Shown: positions 10,705-19,904 of the stretch, one piece after another
Position numbering within the stretch: the first letter of the stretch is position 1
How the letters are laid out: each line of letters starts with the position of its first letter
NCBI RefSeq assembly: GCF_038050405.1
Contig: NZ_CP150901.1
Location: forward strand, 1 to 64,000
Source of the DNA: Paraburkholderia sp. IMGN_8
GTDB taxonomy: Bacteria > Pseudomonadota > Gammaproteobacteria > Burkholderiales > Burkholderiaceae
DNA: 64,000 nucleotides
Direction: 5' to 3'
Notes under the pieces: model-generated
Database searches by the model: none
The model's input: the letters and a program-made list of their open reading frames with translations, nothing else
Told to the model about the DNA's origin: nothing
Translations under genes and position numbers: made by a program

Positions 10705-11033
10705 TCGCCGACACCGGGGGGATGCGCCCTGCTCGCCATCGGTCTCCGTGCGGCCATCTGCAGCCGTTCGGAGCCACTCGAACGTCGGCTCCTGCCGATA
10801 TTGCTGACCGTCACGTATCGAGCAAGGTTGTCCCATCATCTTTCGCCCTTTTCATGCAATCGCGGATAGTGTGCGGAGGCGGACCGGCACCGTCATATAG
10901 AGGTCCGCTTCCGAAAACGCAGACAGATCACTCGCAGCTCGAACCGCACTGTTGGAACGCGCCGGACGCAGTTTTGAAAGCGCCTTCAGCCCGGAGCCGG
11001 CGTGACATCCGCTCAACCTCCGTCAACCCGATC
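10705..11033. other. Intergenic stretch, no gene recognised
   Basis: About 330 bp lies between the membrane-protein gene and the end of the minus-strand LysR gene. Frames crossing it are extensions or shadows and carry no recognisable domain. Confidence 0.5.
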
Positions 11034-11930
11034 TCACGGTGGCACACCGCCGAACGCATCGGCCAGAAAATCGACCATCGCGCGTATCTTTGCACTCAGA
11101 TGCCGACGACTCGAGTACAACGCGAGTATGTCGATGTCAGGCAAGCGATACTCAGGCAATATCTGAACGAGCTTGCCGACGCGCAGATCGTTGCCGACCA
11201 GAAACGTGGGTTGCCAGATCACGCCTTGCCCAGCGAGCGCCGCAGCGCGTGCCGTATCGCCATTGTTGCTATGCATGTGACAGTTGACCTTCACGGCGTG
11301 AGCCTTGCTCTCACTATCGATCAGTTGCCACTCGTCACCGGTGGCAGCGTACGAGTAACCGATGCATCGATGCTCGATCAGGTCCGCTGGCGCAGCGGGG
11401 TATCCGCAACGCGCCAGATAGGCTGGCGACGCACACAGGATGTTTCTCGATGTCGCCAGCTTGCGGGCTGCCTGGTTGGTTGAACCGGCGCGTGAGATGC
11501 GAATGGCGAGGTCGTAGCCTTCATCGACGATATCGACGACGCGGTCAATCAGCGCCACGTCGAGTTCCACTCGCGGATACTTGCGCATGAATTCGGGCCA
11601 CAGCGGGGCCAGATGCAGAATCCCAAAGCTCACAGGCGCATTGATGCGCAGCCGTCCGCGCGGTTCGACCGACGCAGATGACACGAGCCCCTCGGTTTCG
11701 GCGACGTCGTCGAGGATGGACTTGCAGCGGGCATAAAGGGTCTCGCCGCCCTCGGTGAGAGAAAGTTTGCGTGAGGTGCGATTCAGCAGGCGTGTGCCGA
11801 GATGCGCTTCCAACTCATTCACGTAGCGGGTCACGTTGGCGGGCGACGTCTCGAGCGCATCGGCTGCGCGCGTGAAGCTGCCGCGGCTCACCACGGTCAC
11901 GAAGACTTCAAAAGCACGCAGCCGATCCAT
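11034..11930 (-). CDS. LysR-family transcriptional regulator
   Basis: This 298-residue LysR protein starts MDRLRAFEVFVTVVSRGSFT, with a winged helix-turn-helix (RAADALETSPANVTRYVNEL, residues about 20-45) and a CrgA/DsdC-like substrate-binding domain (GRLRINAPVSFGILHLAPLW). The C-terminus is complete. It is divergent from an SDR gene, and the 139-bp gap holds a perfect 8-bp inverted repeat with T-N11-A spacing. This is the classical arrangement in which the regulator controls the divergent gene and itself. The effector is unknown. Confidence 0.92.
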   Translation of the reverse strand: MDRLRAFEVFVTVVSRGSFTRAADALETSPANVTRYVNELEAHLGTRLLNRTSRKLSLTEGGETLYARCKSILDDVAETEGLVSSASVEPRGRLRINAPVSFGILHLAPLWPEFMRKYPRVELDVALIDRVVDIVDEGYDLAIRISRAGSTNQAARKLATSRNILCASPAYLARCGYPAAPADLIEHRCIGYSYAATGDEWQLIDSESKAHAVKVNCHMHSNNGDTARAAALAGQGVIWQPTFLVGNDLRVGKLVQILPEYRLPDIDILALYSSRRHLSAKIRAMVDFLADAFGGVPP

Positions 11931-11941
11931 GTGCTCCTCCG

Positions 11942-11964
11942 ATCATTCATAAATGCTGAATGAT
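11942..11964. promoter_or_regulatory. LysR-type operator dyad between regulator and SDR
   Basis: ATCATTCA and TGAATGAT form perfect 8-bp arms separated by 7 bp and contain the T-N11-A core of LysR sites. The dyad lies 12 bp from the LysR start codon and about 105 bp before the SDR start. Confidence 0.65.
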
Positions 11965-12069
11965 ATACCCATGTTTTATGCCTTCCTGCTTTTACGGCTG
12001 AAGCCTATAGTCCTTCTCACGGACCAAGGCATTGGGCACTGGCCAACAAACTGCAGTAGGAGATTGAAC

Positions 12070-12834
12070 ATGCAACGCTTGACAGGAAAAGTCGCCATCG
12101 TCACTGGCGCCAGTGCGGGAATTGGCCGTGCCACCGCAAAACTGTTCGCCGCAGAAGGCGCAAAAGTGGTGATCGCGGCGCGCCGCGAAGCTGAACTTGA
12201 GACGCTCGTTGCCGAGATCGCCAGCGAAGGCGGTGAGGCCGCGTTTCTCGCGGGCGACGTGCAGTCAGAGGACTTCGCGAAAGCGCTGGTCGCGCTCGCC
12301 GTCAGCCGCTTCGGCCGTCTTGACATCGCCTATAACAACGCCGGCACCCTGGGCGAAATGGGCCCGACCACGGGCGTGTCAGAGGCTGGCTGGTCGGCCG
12401 CATTGGCGACCAATCTGACGAGCGCCTTTTTGGGTGCGAAGCACCAGATCCCCGAAATGCTGAAGCAAGGCGGTGGATCAATCATCTTCACGTCGACGTT
12501 CGTCGGTTATTCATTCGCTTTCCCGGGCACCGCGGCATATGCTGCGAGCAAGGCGGGGTTGATAGGGCTGACGCAGGCGCTCGCTGCCGAGTACGGATCG
12601 CAAGGTGTGCGCGTCAACGCCATTCTGCCCGGCGCCGTGGACACACCGATGTATCGCGGCATGAACGACACCGCCGAGTCGCAGGCCTTCGTGACCGGGT
12701 TGCATGCGCTCAAGCGGGTCGCACGGCCGGAAGAACTCGCCCGCTCGGTGCTTTATCTCGCGTCCGATGACTCGTCCTTCGTGACCGGTACCGCTTCGCT
12801 AGTCGATGGCGGCGCATCGATTACGCGTACGTGA
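12070..12834 (+). CDS. SDR-family NAD(P)-dependent oxidoreductase
   Basis: This 254-residue classical short-chain dehydrogenase has the cofactor motif TGASAGIG (residues about 12-19), NNAG, the catalytic Ser in the TSTFVG segment and YAASK (Tyr and Lys), and ends with the usual SFVTGTASLVDGG. The ATG at 12070 follows TAGGAGATTG; a longer upstream reading from 11953 would run through the operator. It is divergent from the LysR gene and is its likely target. The alcohol or ketone substrate cannot be predicted. Confidence 0.92.
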   Translation: MQRLTGKVAIVTGASAGIGRATAKLFAAEGAKVVIAARREAELETLVAEIASEGGEAAFLAGDVQSEDFAKALVALAVSRFGRLDIAYNNAGTLGEMGPTTGVSEAGWSAALATNLTSAFLGAKHQIPEMLKQGGGSIIFTSTFVGYSFAFPGTAAYAASKAGLIGLTQALAAEYGSQGVRVNAILPGAVDTPMYRGMNDTAESQAFVTGLHALKRVARPEELARSVLYLASDDSSFVTGTASLVDGGASITRT

Positions 12835-12997
12835 ACGCCCTTGGTGGCGTCTGACGTTCAAGACACTACGTTTTAAGATTTCGTCGACGTCAACGTCTTG
12901 AGTCGAGTGTTGGCATGAATGGCCGCTAGTATTCGGCGGATTCAACCGGTGGATGCAATAGTTTGCTGGACCGCTCCGGGCAGCGCGGCCGGTCAGA

Positions 12998-13660
12998 CTA
13001 TGCGAGCCCCTTGGGCCTTGCAGATTTTCCCCGACGGCGTTGAGCCGGCCATGCCTGCATGGCGATTTCCGCGATCGCCTTCAGCTTTTGCGGACCGCCT
13101 CCGTCTCGTGCCTGGACGGCCATTCCGCGAGTCACGGCGCTGTAGAAGGCAGCAAGCGCGGGCACGTCGGTGTCAGACGGTAAATCGCCGTCTTCGACGC
13201 CCTTGCGCAACCGCTGCGCCATCATCTCTTCAGCGTCGGCGCGGTGCTCGGTCATCGTCTCGCGAATAGAAGCGAGTTCGGGGGGCAGGTGAGTGCCGGC
13301 CAGAGAGATCATGCAACCCGACGGGTGGCTATTTCGCGTGAATTCCACGACGGTGGCATCGAGAAGCTTCTTGAATGCTTCTCGCGTGTCGGCCGTACCG
13401 AACAGTCCGCCGGCGAACCAGACTCCGGACATGCTCAGGTATGCGTCAGTCGCTTCCTTGTAGAGCTGCTCCTTGCTGCCGAACGAGTTATAGAAGCTCG
13501 AGGGGCTGATCCCCATGGCCTGGATCAACTGGTCGAAGGAGGTTCCTTCGTATCCCTGCTCCCAGAAGAGATTCATGGCTTGGTTCAGAGCCTCCGTACG
13601 ATCAAAGGTTGAGGGCCTGCCGCGGCTGCGCCGGGGTTGCGTATCGTTTTTTGTAGTCAT
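12998..13660 (-). CDS. TetR/AcrR-family transcriptional regulator
   Basis: This 220-residue repressor has an N-terminal TetR helix-turn-helix (GRPSTFDRTEALNQAMNLFW, then GYEGTSFDQLIQAMGISPSS and FYNSFGSKEQLYKEA, residues about 14-65) and a ligand domain of the PsrA/YxaF-like type (SHPSGCMISLAGTHLPPELA). It is divergent from the first of two MDR-type reductase genes. A strong sigma70-like promoter and a palindrome lie in the 96-bp gap, so it probably represses the reductase operon and releases it on binding a reactive small molecule. Confidence 0.9.
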   Translation of the reverse strand: MTTKNDTQPRRSRGRPSTFDRTEALNQAMNLFWEQGYEGTSFDQLIQAMGISPSSFYNSFGSKEQLYKEATDAYLSMSGVWFAGGLFGTADTREAFKKLLDATVVEFTRNSHPSGCMISLAGTHLPPELASIRETMTEHRADAEEMMAQRLRKGVEDGDLPSDTDVPALAAFYSAVTRGMAVQARDGGGPQKLKAIAEIAMQAWPAQRRRGKSARPKGLA

Positions 13661-13674
13661 AGCTCCAAAAATCC

Positions 13675-13725
13675 TTGACGTGCTGTAGAGACAGGCCTAT
13701 TCTGCCATAAAGGAGTGATCGCTCC
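13675..13725 (+). promoter_or_regulatory. Sigma70-like promoter with downstream palindrome for the MDR reductase genes
   Basis: TTGACG (13675-13680) and TATTCT (13698-13703) are 17 bp apart, close to the sigma70 consensus. GGAGTGATCGCTCC (13712-13725) is a near-perfect palindrome just past the expected transcription start, a position where TetR binding would block transcription. The operator role is inference. Confidence 0.6.
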
Positions 13726-13756
13726 AATATTCAAATTCTTGCAGAAGGAGTCTGTG

Positions 13757-14773
13757 ATGCAGCGAATTGTTCACACCAACCATGGCGAGCCCGCCGAGGT
13801 GCTCACGCTGGAAGCATTTTCCGATGCCCCTTTTCTTGCGAGTGGAGCGGCGCTTGTGCGTGTGTCCGCCGCACCGGTTCATCCGGGCGACCTGCTGGGC
13901 GTCTCCGCTTCCCCCGCCTTCGGGGCGGCTCCCCTCATCCCGAGGATAGGTCGAGTGCCAGGCGTCGAAGGTGTAGGGGTGGTGGAAGCACTGGCCGTTG
14001 ACATCGATCCTTCACACCGGATTCAGGTCGGCACACGTGTGGCCTTCTTTCCCGTCAACGGCGCCTGGAGCTCCAGGATCGCCGCGCCTGTCCAGTCGCT
14101 GATACCCGTGCCCGACGAAGTGAGCGATGAGGTCGCAGCGCAGATGTTGGTCAACACGTTGACTGCACGCCTTGCGATGCGGGCTGGTCACAACGCGTTG
14201 CCTGAAGACAAGCGCGAAGATGTCACGGTTATTCAGACGGCTGCCAATTCCGCCGTCGGAAAGCTGCTCACTCATCTGCTCGTCGAAGTGGGCGTCAATC
14301 CGATCCTGCTCGTCGGCTCCGCGGTGAGCGCGCAAGCGCTTAAAGCTGCTCGCCCCAACCTTTCTGTCATCGTCACGGAGAACCAGGGCTGGAAGGACGA
14401 GCTTCGCGATGCGCTTGCGAACAAGCCCGTCTACGTGGCGTTCGATGGCGTCGGCGGCGCGCTATTGCCCGACGTAGCGAGCTTCCTCGCTCGCGGTGGA
14501 ACGATCGTTAACTATGGCTCCCTGGGCGGCGCTACGACGGACATTCGTTCCATCGCCCCTCGAGCGCTGACCATCAAGGGTGTGTCGTTATTCAGTTGGC
14601 AATTCGAACCTGCGGCGGTGCACGATGCAGACGTGGCCAAGGCGCTCGAGCTCGCACGCAACTTCCCGAGCCTTTTCCCCGTAGCGGAACGATATCAGGC
14701 GAGCGACTACCTGGGAGCGCTCGAACATACGTACCGCAGGGGAAGGACCGGCATGGTGCTGCTCGCGTTCTAG
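13757..14773 (+). CDS. Zinc-free MDR-superfamily reductase (enoyl/quinone reductase-like), copy 1
   Basis: This 338-residue medium-chain dehydrogenase/reductase relates to trans-2-enoyl reductase and quinone oxidoreductases. The N-terminal catalytic domain shows SAAPVHPGDLLGV and PGVEGVGVVE, and the nucleotide-binding domain shows QTAANSAVGKLLTHLLVEVG and FDGVGGALLPDVASFLARGG. The cysteine ligands of zinc alcohol dehydrogenases are absent. The ATG at 13757 follows GAAGGAG. It is the first gene after the TetR-controlled promoter and is followed by a second, related reductase and a small NADPH-binding protein, suggesting an inducible detoxification operon. Confidence 0.85.
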   Translation: MQRIVHTNHGEPAEVLTLEAFSDAPFLASGAALVRVSAAPVHPGDLLGVSASPAFGAAPLIPRIGRVPGVEGVGVVEALAVDIDPSHRIQVGTRVAFFPVNGAWSSRIAAPVQSLIPVPDEVSDEVAAQMLVNTLTARLAMRAGHNALPEDKREDVTVIQTAANSAVGKLLTHLLVEVGVNPILLVGSAVSAQALKAARPNLSVIVTENQGWKDELRDALANKPVYVAFDGVGGALLPDVASFLARGGTIVNYGSLGGATTDIRSIAPRALTIKGVSLFSWQFEPAAVHDADVAKALELARNFPSLFPVAERYQASDYLGALEHTYRRGRTGMVLLAF

Positions 14774-14928
14774 CGCTACGCGTCCTGCGCAATGTGAGGC
14801 GCTCCTCTTCATGAGGGGCGGCCTGGTAGCTTTCCCCCGTTTTTTTGCACGATTTCGAAATGAGCCCCGAGTGCCGAAGTATTGTCTCCCGGCTTTCCAG
14901 CCAAGCATCTTATGAAAGGACGTAAGCC

Positions 14929-15906
14929 ATGCGTGCTATCCAGAACACCGCTTTCGGCGACCCCGTCGAGACTCTGAAACTCGTTGACCTTCCGGAGCCG
15001 GCCAACCCCGGCCCGGATGAGGTCCTGATCGCGATGGAGTATGCCCCCATCAACGGCAATGACCTGGCCGTCATCACCAATCGCTTCGCCTACTCGACTC
15101 CACTGCCCTCGATCGTGGGCAACGAAGGCGTCGGGCGAGTTCTGCAGGTAGGCTCGAATGTCTCCAACGTGAAGGTCGGCGACCGCGTGTTGCCCCCGCT
15201 TTATGCGTTGACCTGGCGCGAGCGCCTGGTGATCCCGGCCACGGGGCTGATTGCGCTGCCTGCCAACGTCGATCCACGTCAACTGGCCATGCTGCGCATC
15301 AATCCTCCCACGGCCGTACTTCTGCTCGGGCGCTTTGTTGACCTCAAAGAAGGCGACTGGGTCGTGCAAAACGCGGCCAACTCCGGCATCGGCCGCACGG
15401 TGATCGCGTTGGCGAAGAAGCGTGGCCTGCGGACCATCAACTTCGTACGTCGTCCGGAACTGGTCAAGGAACTTGAAGAGGCTGGTGGGGACGTCGTTCT
15501 CGTCGATGAGCCGGGCGCCACCGACAAAGCCAAGGCCGCGGTCGGTCCGGGCAACGTCCGTCTGGCCATCGACGGCCTGAGCGGTTCGGCTGCGGTGCGC
15601 CTGATCGACGTGCTGTCGCAAAACGGTACGCTGGTGAGCTATGCGTTCACAAGCGGCGAGCTGGTCACGCCGCTCAATGTCGTGGACCTGCATCTGCGCG
15701 GCATCGTCGTGCGCGGCATATACATCGACCTTCCCGAATACCTGCCGTACATCATGGACGCAATCAAGGAGTCTGCCGAACTGATGGCGCGCGGCGAGCT
15801 TGACCTGCCTGTGGCTGCCGTCTATCCGCTTGCGGATTACCAAAAGGCCGTCACTCACGCAATCAAGGGTGGCAAGGTGCTGCTCGACTTGCGCTCATCG
15901 AACTGA
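14929..15906 (+). CDS. MDR-superfamily reductase (enoyl/quinone reductase-like), copy 2
   Basis: This 325-residue MDR protein shares its fold with the preceding gene: MEYAPINGNDLAVITNRFAY, PSIVGNEGVGRVLQVGSNV, then QNAANSGIGRTVIALAKKRG as the NADPH-binding turn and DGLSGSAAVRLIDVLSQNG. No zinc-ligand cysteines are seen. A GAAAGGA site precedes the ATG. The 155-bp gap contains a weak hairpin, so it may have its own promoter or lie in one operon with the upstream reductase. The ETR1-like fold suggests reduction of activated double bonds; the substrate is unknown. Confidence 0.86.
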   Translation: MRAIQNTAFGDPVETLKLVDLPEPANPGPDEVLIAMEYAPINGNDLAVITNRFAYSTPLPSIVGNEGVGRVLQVGSNVSNVKVGDRVLPPLYALTWRERLVIPATGLIALPANVDPRQLAMLRINPPTAVLLLGRFVDLKEGDWVVQNAANSGIGRTVIALAKKRGLRTINFVRRPELVKELEEAGGDVVLVDEPGATDKAKAAVGPGNVRLAIDGLSGSAAVRLIDVLSQNGTLVSYAFTSGELVTPLNVVDLHLRGIVVRGIYIDLPEYLPYIMDAIKESAELMARGELDLPVAAVYPLADYQKAVTHAIKGGKVLLDLRSSN

Positions 15907-15982
15907 CCTGGCTGTTCTCCCAAGTGCCGTGCTCCTGGACGAGCATGGCTTCGTTGACTTACGTTGCCACTGAGGTGTCGAA

Positions 15983-16582
15983 ATGAAGATTGGTTTTATT
16001 GGAGCCGGTGCTGTAGCGCAGTCCATCGCCAGGAGTGCCATTCAGGCAGGACACGACGTTGTCTTGAGCGCTCGTCGTGGGCCGCAGGCTTTGCGCGACA
16101 TCGTGGCTGGACTCGGCCCGAAGGCATCGGCAGATACGGTCCAGGAGGTGGCCCGGCTCGAGCTGGTCATGCTCGCCGTTCCATGGCTTCAAGTCCCGGC
16201 GGCCCTGGAAGGCCTGCCCAATTGGGCAGGCCGGATTCTGGTGGATACCACCAACCCTTTTACGCAATATGAGCCTGAGCTGGTTCTAGCCGACTTGGGA
16301 GACACGGGTGCCAGCGAGGTCGTCGCGGCACACGCGCCAGGGGCGCGCGTGGTCAAGGCGTTCAATGCTATCCGCATGGAGCACTACGAGAAAGGCCCGG
16401 AGTTTCATGATGGAAAGCGCGTCATCTTCGTCTCCGGCAACGACAAGGACGCAAAGGCGGCGGTGATCGGTCTCGTCAATGAGTTTGGCTACGCAGCAGT
16501 GGATCTTGGCGGTCTGGTTGCAGGCGGTCGCATGCAGCAAGCCGGTGGCCCGATTGCTGGCCTCGACTGGGTCGTCGCATAG
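15983..16582 (+). CDS. NADPH-dependent F420-reductase-like (Npdg-type) oxidoreductase
   Basis: This 199-residue single Rossmann-domain protein opens with KIGFIGAGAVAQSIARSAIQ (GxGxxA dinucleotide motif, residues about 6-13). It has the family segments LVMLAVPW, ILVDTTNPFTQ, ARVVKAFNAI and VIFVSGNDKDAK. In bacteria lacking F420 such proteins are usually general NADP-binding reductases. It lies about 75 bp behind the second MDR gene with a good GAGGTG site and is probably the third gene of the TetR-linked cluster. Confidence 0.85.
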   Translation: MKIGFIGAGAVAQSIARSAIQAGHDVVLSARRGPQALRDIVAGLGPKASADTVQEVARLELVMLAVPWLQVPAALEGLPNWAGRILVDTTNPFTQYEPELVLADLGDTGASEVVAAHAPGARVVKAFNAIRMEHYEKGPEFHDGKRVIFVSGNDKDAKAAVIGLVNEFGYAAVDLGGLVAGGRMQQAGGPIAGLDWVVA

Positions 16583-16911
16583 GACTGCAAGGTATGCAAA
16601 TCAATGTCGAACAGGCGATAGAAATTCGGGACGTTCTGCTGGCAATGTCTTCCCGCCTCTTTCGAACTCTGCGCGAACACACTATATCGGTCACTTCGAG
16701 GGTCCGCTGCCGTTCGCATGAACCGTGAGAAACAGGCAACCGCCGTCTGACGCCTGACAAGCTGCTCGCGCCTCGAAATCAGAGTGCTCGCCGCGCGATG
16801 CCGCCGCGAGGGTGTGACCGAAAATACGCCGGAAGAAGGCTGTCGGCACTGAGCGTGCCAATATCGGGGATGCTGACGAGCCGTTGACGTCCACAGGTTC
16901 CGACCTCCCCT
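16583..16911. other. Intergenic stretch between converging genes
   Basis: About 330 bp separates the F420-reductase-like gene from the end of the minus-strand histidine kinase. No gene, terminator with T-run or repeat was recognised; small frames here lack domains and ribosome sites. Confidence 0.5.
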
Positions 16912-18744
16912 TCAGGGTAGGTCGACCGTGCCGGACCGAAGCACATCCTCTAGCGTCGATCTCAAACTGTCGACGCGCACGGGCTTCATCAGGTAGTGAC
17001 GGAAACTCTCAGCATCTGACGGCGTAATCGTCTCCCGTGGCATAGCGCTGATCCACACGATCGGAGTGTGCTGATTGGGACCCGGTGTCGTTCGAAGTTG
17101 ACGTGCAAGCTCGGGGCCGTCCATTCCGGGCATCTGGACGTCAAACAGAAGGACGTCCTGGCGGATAGTCGCAAGCTTGATCATTGCTTCACCGCCATTG
17201 GAGGCAACGGTGCATTCATAATTCAGCGCAACCAGCAAATCGCGGATAGCTTCACGAGCGAATTCCTGATCGTCGACGATCAGGGCGCGGCGCAGCCTTC
17301 CGGCTGCACTCATCGGCCGCATACGAACTGGCGTAGCAGGGGCTTGGTGCTCGACATGCGCGACTGGGAGCGATGCGGCAAATACCGTTCCGCGCCCGAA
17401 TTCGCTGGTCACGCTGATCTCTCCACCCATCAGGTCAACCAGACCCTTGACGATGGTGAGACCCATGCCTACACCATCTTGACGGGCGGCGCCTTCGGGC
17501 CTGATCTGTGTAAAGGCTTTGAATACGTCACCAATGCGATCAGCTGGGATGCCTACACCGCTATCGCTCACACTGATATGCAGGACAGAGTGGTCCCGTT
17601 TAGAACTCGATGTCATTGCAACATCGACTGTTCCTTCGTGAGTGTATTTGATCGCATTCGAAATGAGATTAACGATGATCTGACGCAGGCGCGCCGCATC
17701 CGCCATGTACTCGTCCGCCTCTACCTCGACACCGACTGTGAGCTCTAGACCCTTGCCTGTGGCTAGCGGCAACATATCGTCACAGACGCTGTAGAGAACC
17801 TCGGCCGCATCGAAACGCGCCGGGCGGAGCGCCAGTTTTCCCGAATCAAGCCGAGCGTAGTCGGTCAGGTCTCGCATCTGTGATTCCAGCTGTCTCGCGG
17901 CGCGGTCGAGACGGCTCATTACCCGTGCATTGGCCTCATTGGGGTTGCTGGCGACCAGCAACTCGATCGATGACGTGATGGACTGGAGCGGAGTCCGCAA
18001 CTCATGCCCTACCGCCCCGAGAAAAGCGTTTTTTGCGCCGATGGCTTCGGCTGCCGCATGGTTCGCTCGCTGCTCCGCCGCAAGAGCAGCGGATTGCTGT
18101 GCGACAAACGCGCGGCGTCTCCTGTCATAGACGAAGGCGAGCACACCCATTATTGACGCCAGCACGGCAACTCCAACACTGGCGATAAAGATGTTTCTGC
18201 GTTTGCGGACGAAGTCCCCGTAGACGCTATCGCGGTGCGCGACTTCGAGATCGCCGATTTCGTATGCCAGCTGCCCACTATCCGTCTTCATGTTTTCGAA
18301 CAACGGTATAAGCTCATCTGCCGAGCGGCGACCGGTATGCAACTGCAGCAGAAGTGGCTCCATCTGTCTCAACGCGGTGCCGAGTCGCTCCATGATCGGC
18401 CGGAACGAAGGCAACCCGGCGAGCATATCTGCGGCTTCGGAGCGTTGCGCCATTAGCGCATAGCGGGAGCGCAGTACATTGTATTTCGCTGTGACCGCAT
18501 CGAAGTCGGGCGCGGTACCCCGCTCGTAAAGGAGCACCTGCTGTTCGGTGTTGAGTGCCGCGATCTGGAACCGTGCAACCGTCCAGTAATGATTTTCCTG
18601 CGGGCCTAGCGTAGAGATGATGCTGCCAGGCGAGAGCAACAGGTCGTACAACGCGTATGTCCATCCAGCGGCCGCGACCAGGACGCAAGGCAATAGAAAT
18701 GCGAGGACACGATTGCCCCTTCGAACACCGGGCGCCGGGTTCAT
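16912..18744 (-). CDS. Membrane-bound hybrid sensor histidine kinase / response regulator
   Basis: This 610-residue protein combines two transmembrane helices (about 13-33 and 184-206) around a periplasmic helical sensor of about 150 residues, a HisKA domain with phospho-acceptor His247 (GAVGHELRTP), an ATPase domain with N363 and D394 (SDSGVGIP), and a C-terminal receiver with DD491-492, phospho-acceptor D535 (FDVQMPG) and K587. No DNA-binding output is present, so it must pass phosphate on or act through another regulator. Its ATG overlaps the stop of the upstream periplasmic-protein gene as ATGA, linking the sensor to that protein. Confidence 0.92.
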   Translation of the reverse strand: MNPAPGVRRGNRVLAFLLPCVLVAAAGWTYALYDLLLSPGSIISTLGPQENHYWTVARFQIAALNTEQQVLLYERGTAPDFDAVTAKYNVLRSRYALMAQRSEAADMLAGLPSFRPIMERLGTALRQMEPLLLQLHTGRRSADELIPLFENMKTDSGQLAYEIGDLEVAHRDSVYGDFVRKRRNIFIASVGVAVLASIMGVLAFVYDRRRRAFVAQQSAALAAEQRANHAAAEAIGAKNAFLGAVGHELRTPLQSITSSIELLVASNPNEANARVMSRLDRAARQLESQMRDLTDYARLDSGKLALRPARFDAAEVLYSVCDDMLPLATGKGLELTVGVEVEADEYMADAARLRQIIVNLISNAIKYTHEGTVDVAMTSSSKRDHSVLHISVSDSGVGIPADRIGDVFKAFTQIRPEGAARQDGVGMGLTIVKGLVDLMGGEISVTSEFGRGTVFAASLPVAHVEHQAPATPVRMRPMSAAGRLRRALIVDDQEFAREAIRDLLVALNYECTVASNGGEAMIKLATIRQDVLLFDVQMPGMDGPELARQLRTTPGPNQHTPIVWISAMPRETITPSDAESFRHYLMKPVRVDSLRSTLEDVLRSGTVDLP

Positions 18745-19229
18745 TTGACGGTTATCCGGGTGACTTGCCAGACGAAGCGTGCATCGTAGGTTGCAGTGTT
18801 TAGTTCGCCAGGGTATTTGTCGCGAGGATAGATGAGCCAGGCCGGTCCAAAGGTCGAAGGAGGCAGCGGCTTGCCATCAGCTGTCAGCGCAAGAATAACC
18901 CCGTATTTCTCAGCATCTGCTACGGGCACATCGTGACAGTAATCGTCAACCGCACATACTGACAACGTTGAACCTGCTGCCCCGACGCGCTTCAAAAGCG
19001 CGGAGAGCAGAGGGCCGGAAAACGATTCCCTCTTCGTCCAGTTTGTCGAAGTAACGATGGTTGCGGAAGCCATTGACATCAATTCCGCTTGCGAAAAGCG
19101 GTAGCTGTGCGTGGCCGGATCGTTGACGTTGGAAATTTTGCCGTTAATGATCAGCGGCACGAATTGATCGGCTTGCACGGCGCCCACAGACAGGAGGCTG
19201 CAGGCGAGGGCGATCGAGAAATACTTCAT
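18741..19229 (-). CDS. Exported molybdopterin-binding-fold (sulfite-oxidase-like) small protein
   Basis: This 162-residue protein has a signal peptide (MKYFSIALACSLL to about residue 20, VQA-DQ). The mature part resembles stand-alone oxidoreductase molybdopterin-binding domains: INGKISNVNDPATHSYRFSQ, FSGPLLSALLKRVGA, VCAVDDYCHDVPVADAEKYG and GPAWLIYPRDKYPGEL. Such proteins usually lack the cofactor cysteine and may be ligand-binding partners. The ATG at 19229 begins the signal peptide; a longer reading to 19496 adds implausible sequence. It overlaps the kinase start by four bases, suggesting it supplies the periplasmic signal to that kinase. Confidence 0.82.
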   Translation of the reverse strand: MKYFSIALACSLLSVGAVQADQFVPLIINGKISNVNDPATHSYRFSQAELMSMASATIVTSTNWTKRESFSGPLLSALLKRVGAAGSTLSVCAVDDYCHDVPVADAEKYGVILALTADGKPLPPSTFGPAWLIYPRDKYPGELNTATYDARFVWQVTRITVK

Positions 19230-19495
19230 AAGGAAATGTTCAACGGCGAGCCTGCCGCTGGTAGCGGTGATTGAATGTTCTGATCGGACGTTGGGATACA
19301 ACTGTCCCCCAGCGTAACGGCGCGATAAGCAATACTGGCGGAGCGCCTGAAGGAGGTTGGTTAGGCGCGCGACGGTAGAAGGTTTATCGCTTGTCATACT
19401 GGAAAAGAAGTAAATTTGCTTCGACCTGCAGGCATCACTAAGAGAGAATGATTTTCTGACCGGCAGTTCGAAGAATACCGTAACCAGAACGAACA

Positions 19496-19783
19496 TTGAG
19501 AATGCTGCGACCGATCATAGCAATGCTGGCGTTTGTCCGCATGTCAACTGTTTACGCCCAGGATGTGGATTTCTCTCTCGACGTCAGTGGAAACATCAAG
19601 AATTTCACCGATCCGGCAACGCATTCATACCGTTTCAACCGGAAGGATCTGCTTGCGCTCGGCAGCAAAACGATCAAAACCTCGACCAACTCGGCATCTC
19701 TGTCGCCCGGAAAGTTCGGGCTTTCCAGGATTGAATCAGAATATCCCTATAATCGGGGTGAGCGCCTTTTCAAGTGCTGCTGA
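19496..19783 (+). pseudogene. Truncated paralogue of the molybdopterin-fold periplasmic protein
   Basis: This 95-codon frame begins with a signal-like sequence (PIIAMLAFVRMSTVYAQD) and then matches the minus-strand neighbour: GNIKNFTDPATHSYRFNRKD against GKISNVNDPATHSYRFSQAE, and KTIKTSTNSA against ATIVTSTNWT. After about residue 68 the similarity stops and the rest (GLSRIESEYPYNRGERL) is unrelated, so the domain core is missing. It is divergently oriented from its full-length relative. It is probably a decayed duplicate, although a short exported peptide could still be made. Confidence 0.65.
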
Positions 19784-19904
19784 AATGAAGGCGTTGTCAG
19801 ACTATTCACACAACTGCTAGCAAAGCCTGTGCGCAATGCAGTTCCGCACGACGCATTATTGCAGGCCTTCGCGCATCAGTCGTACAAGACTGAAGGACCC
19901 AGCA

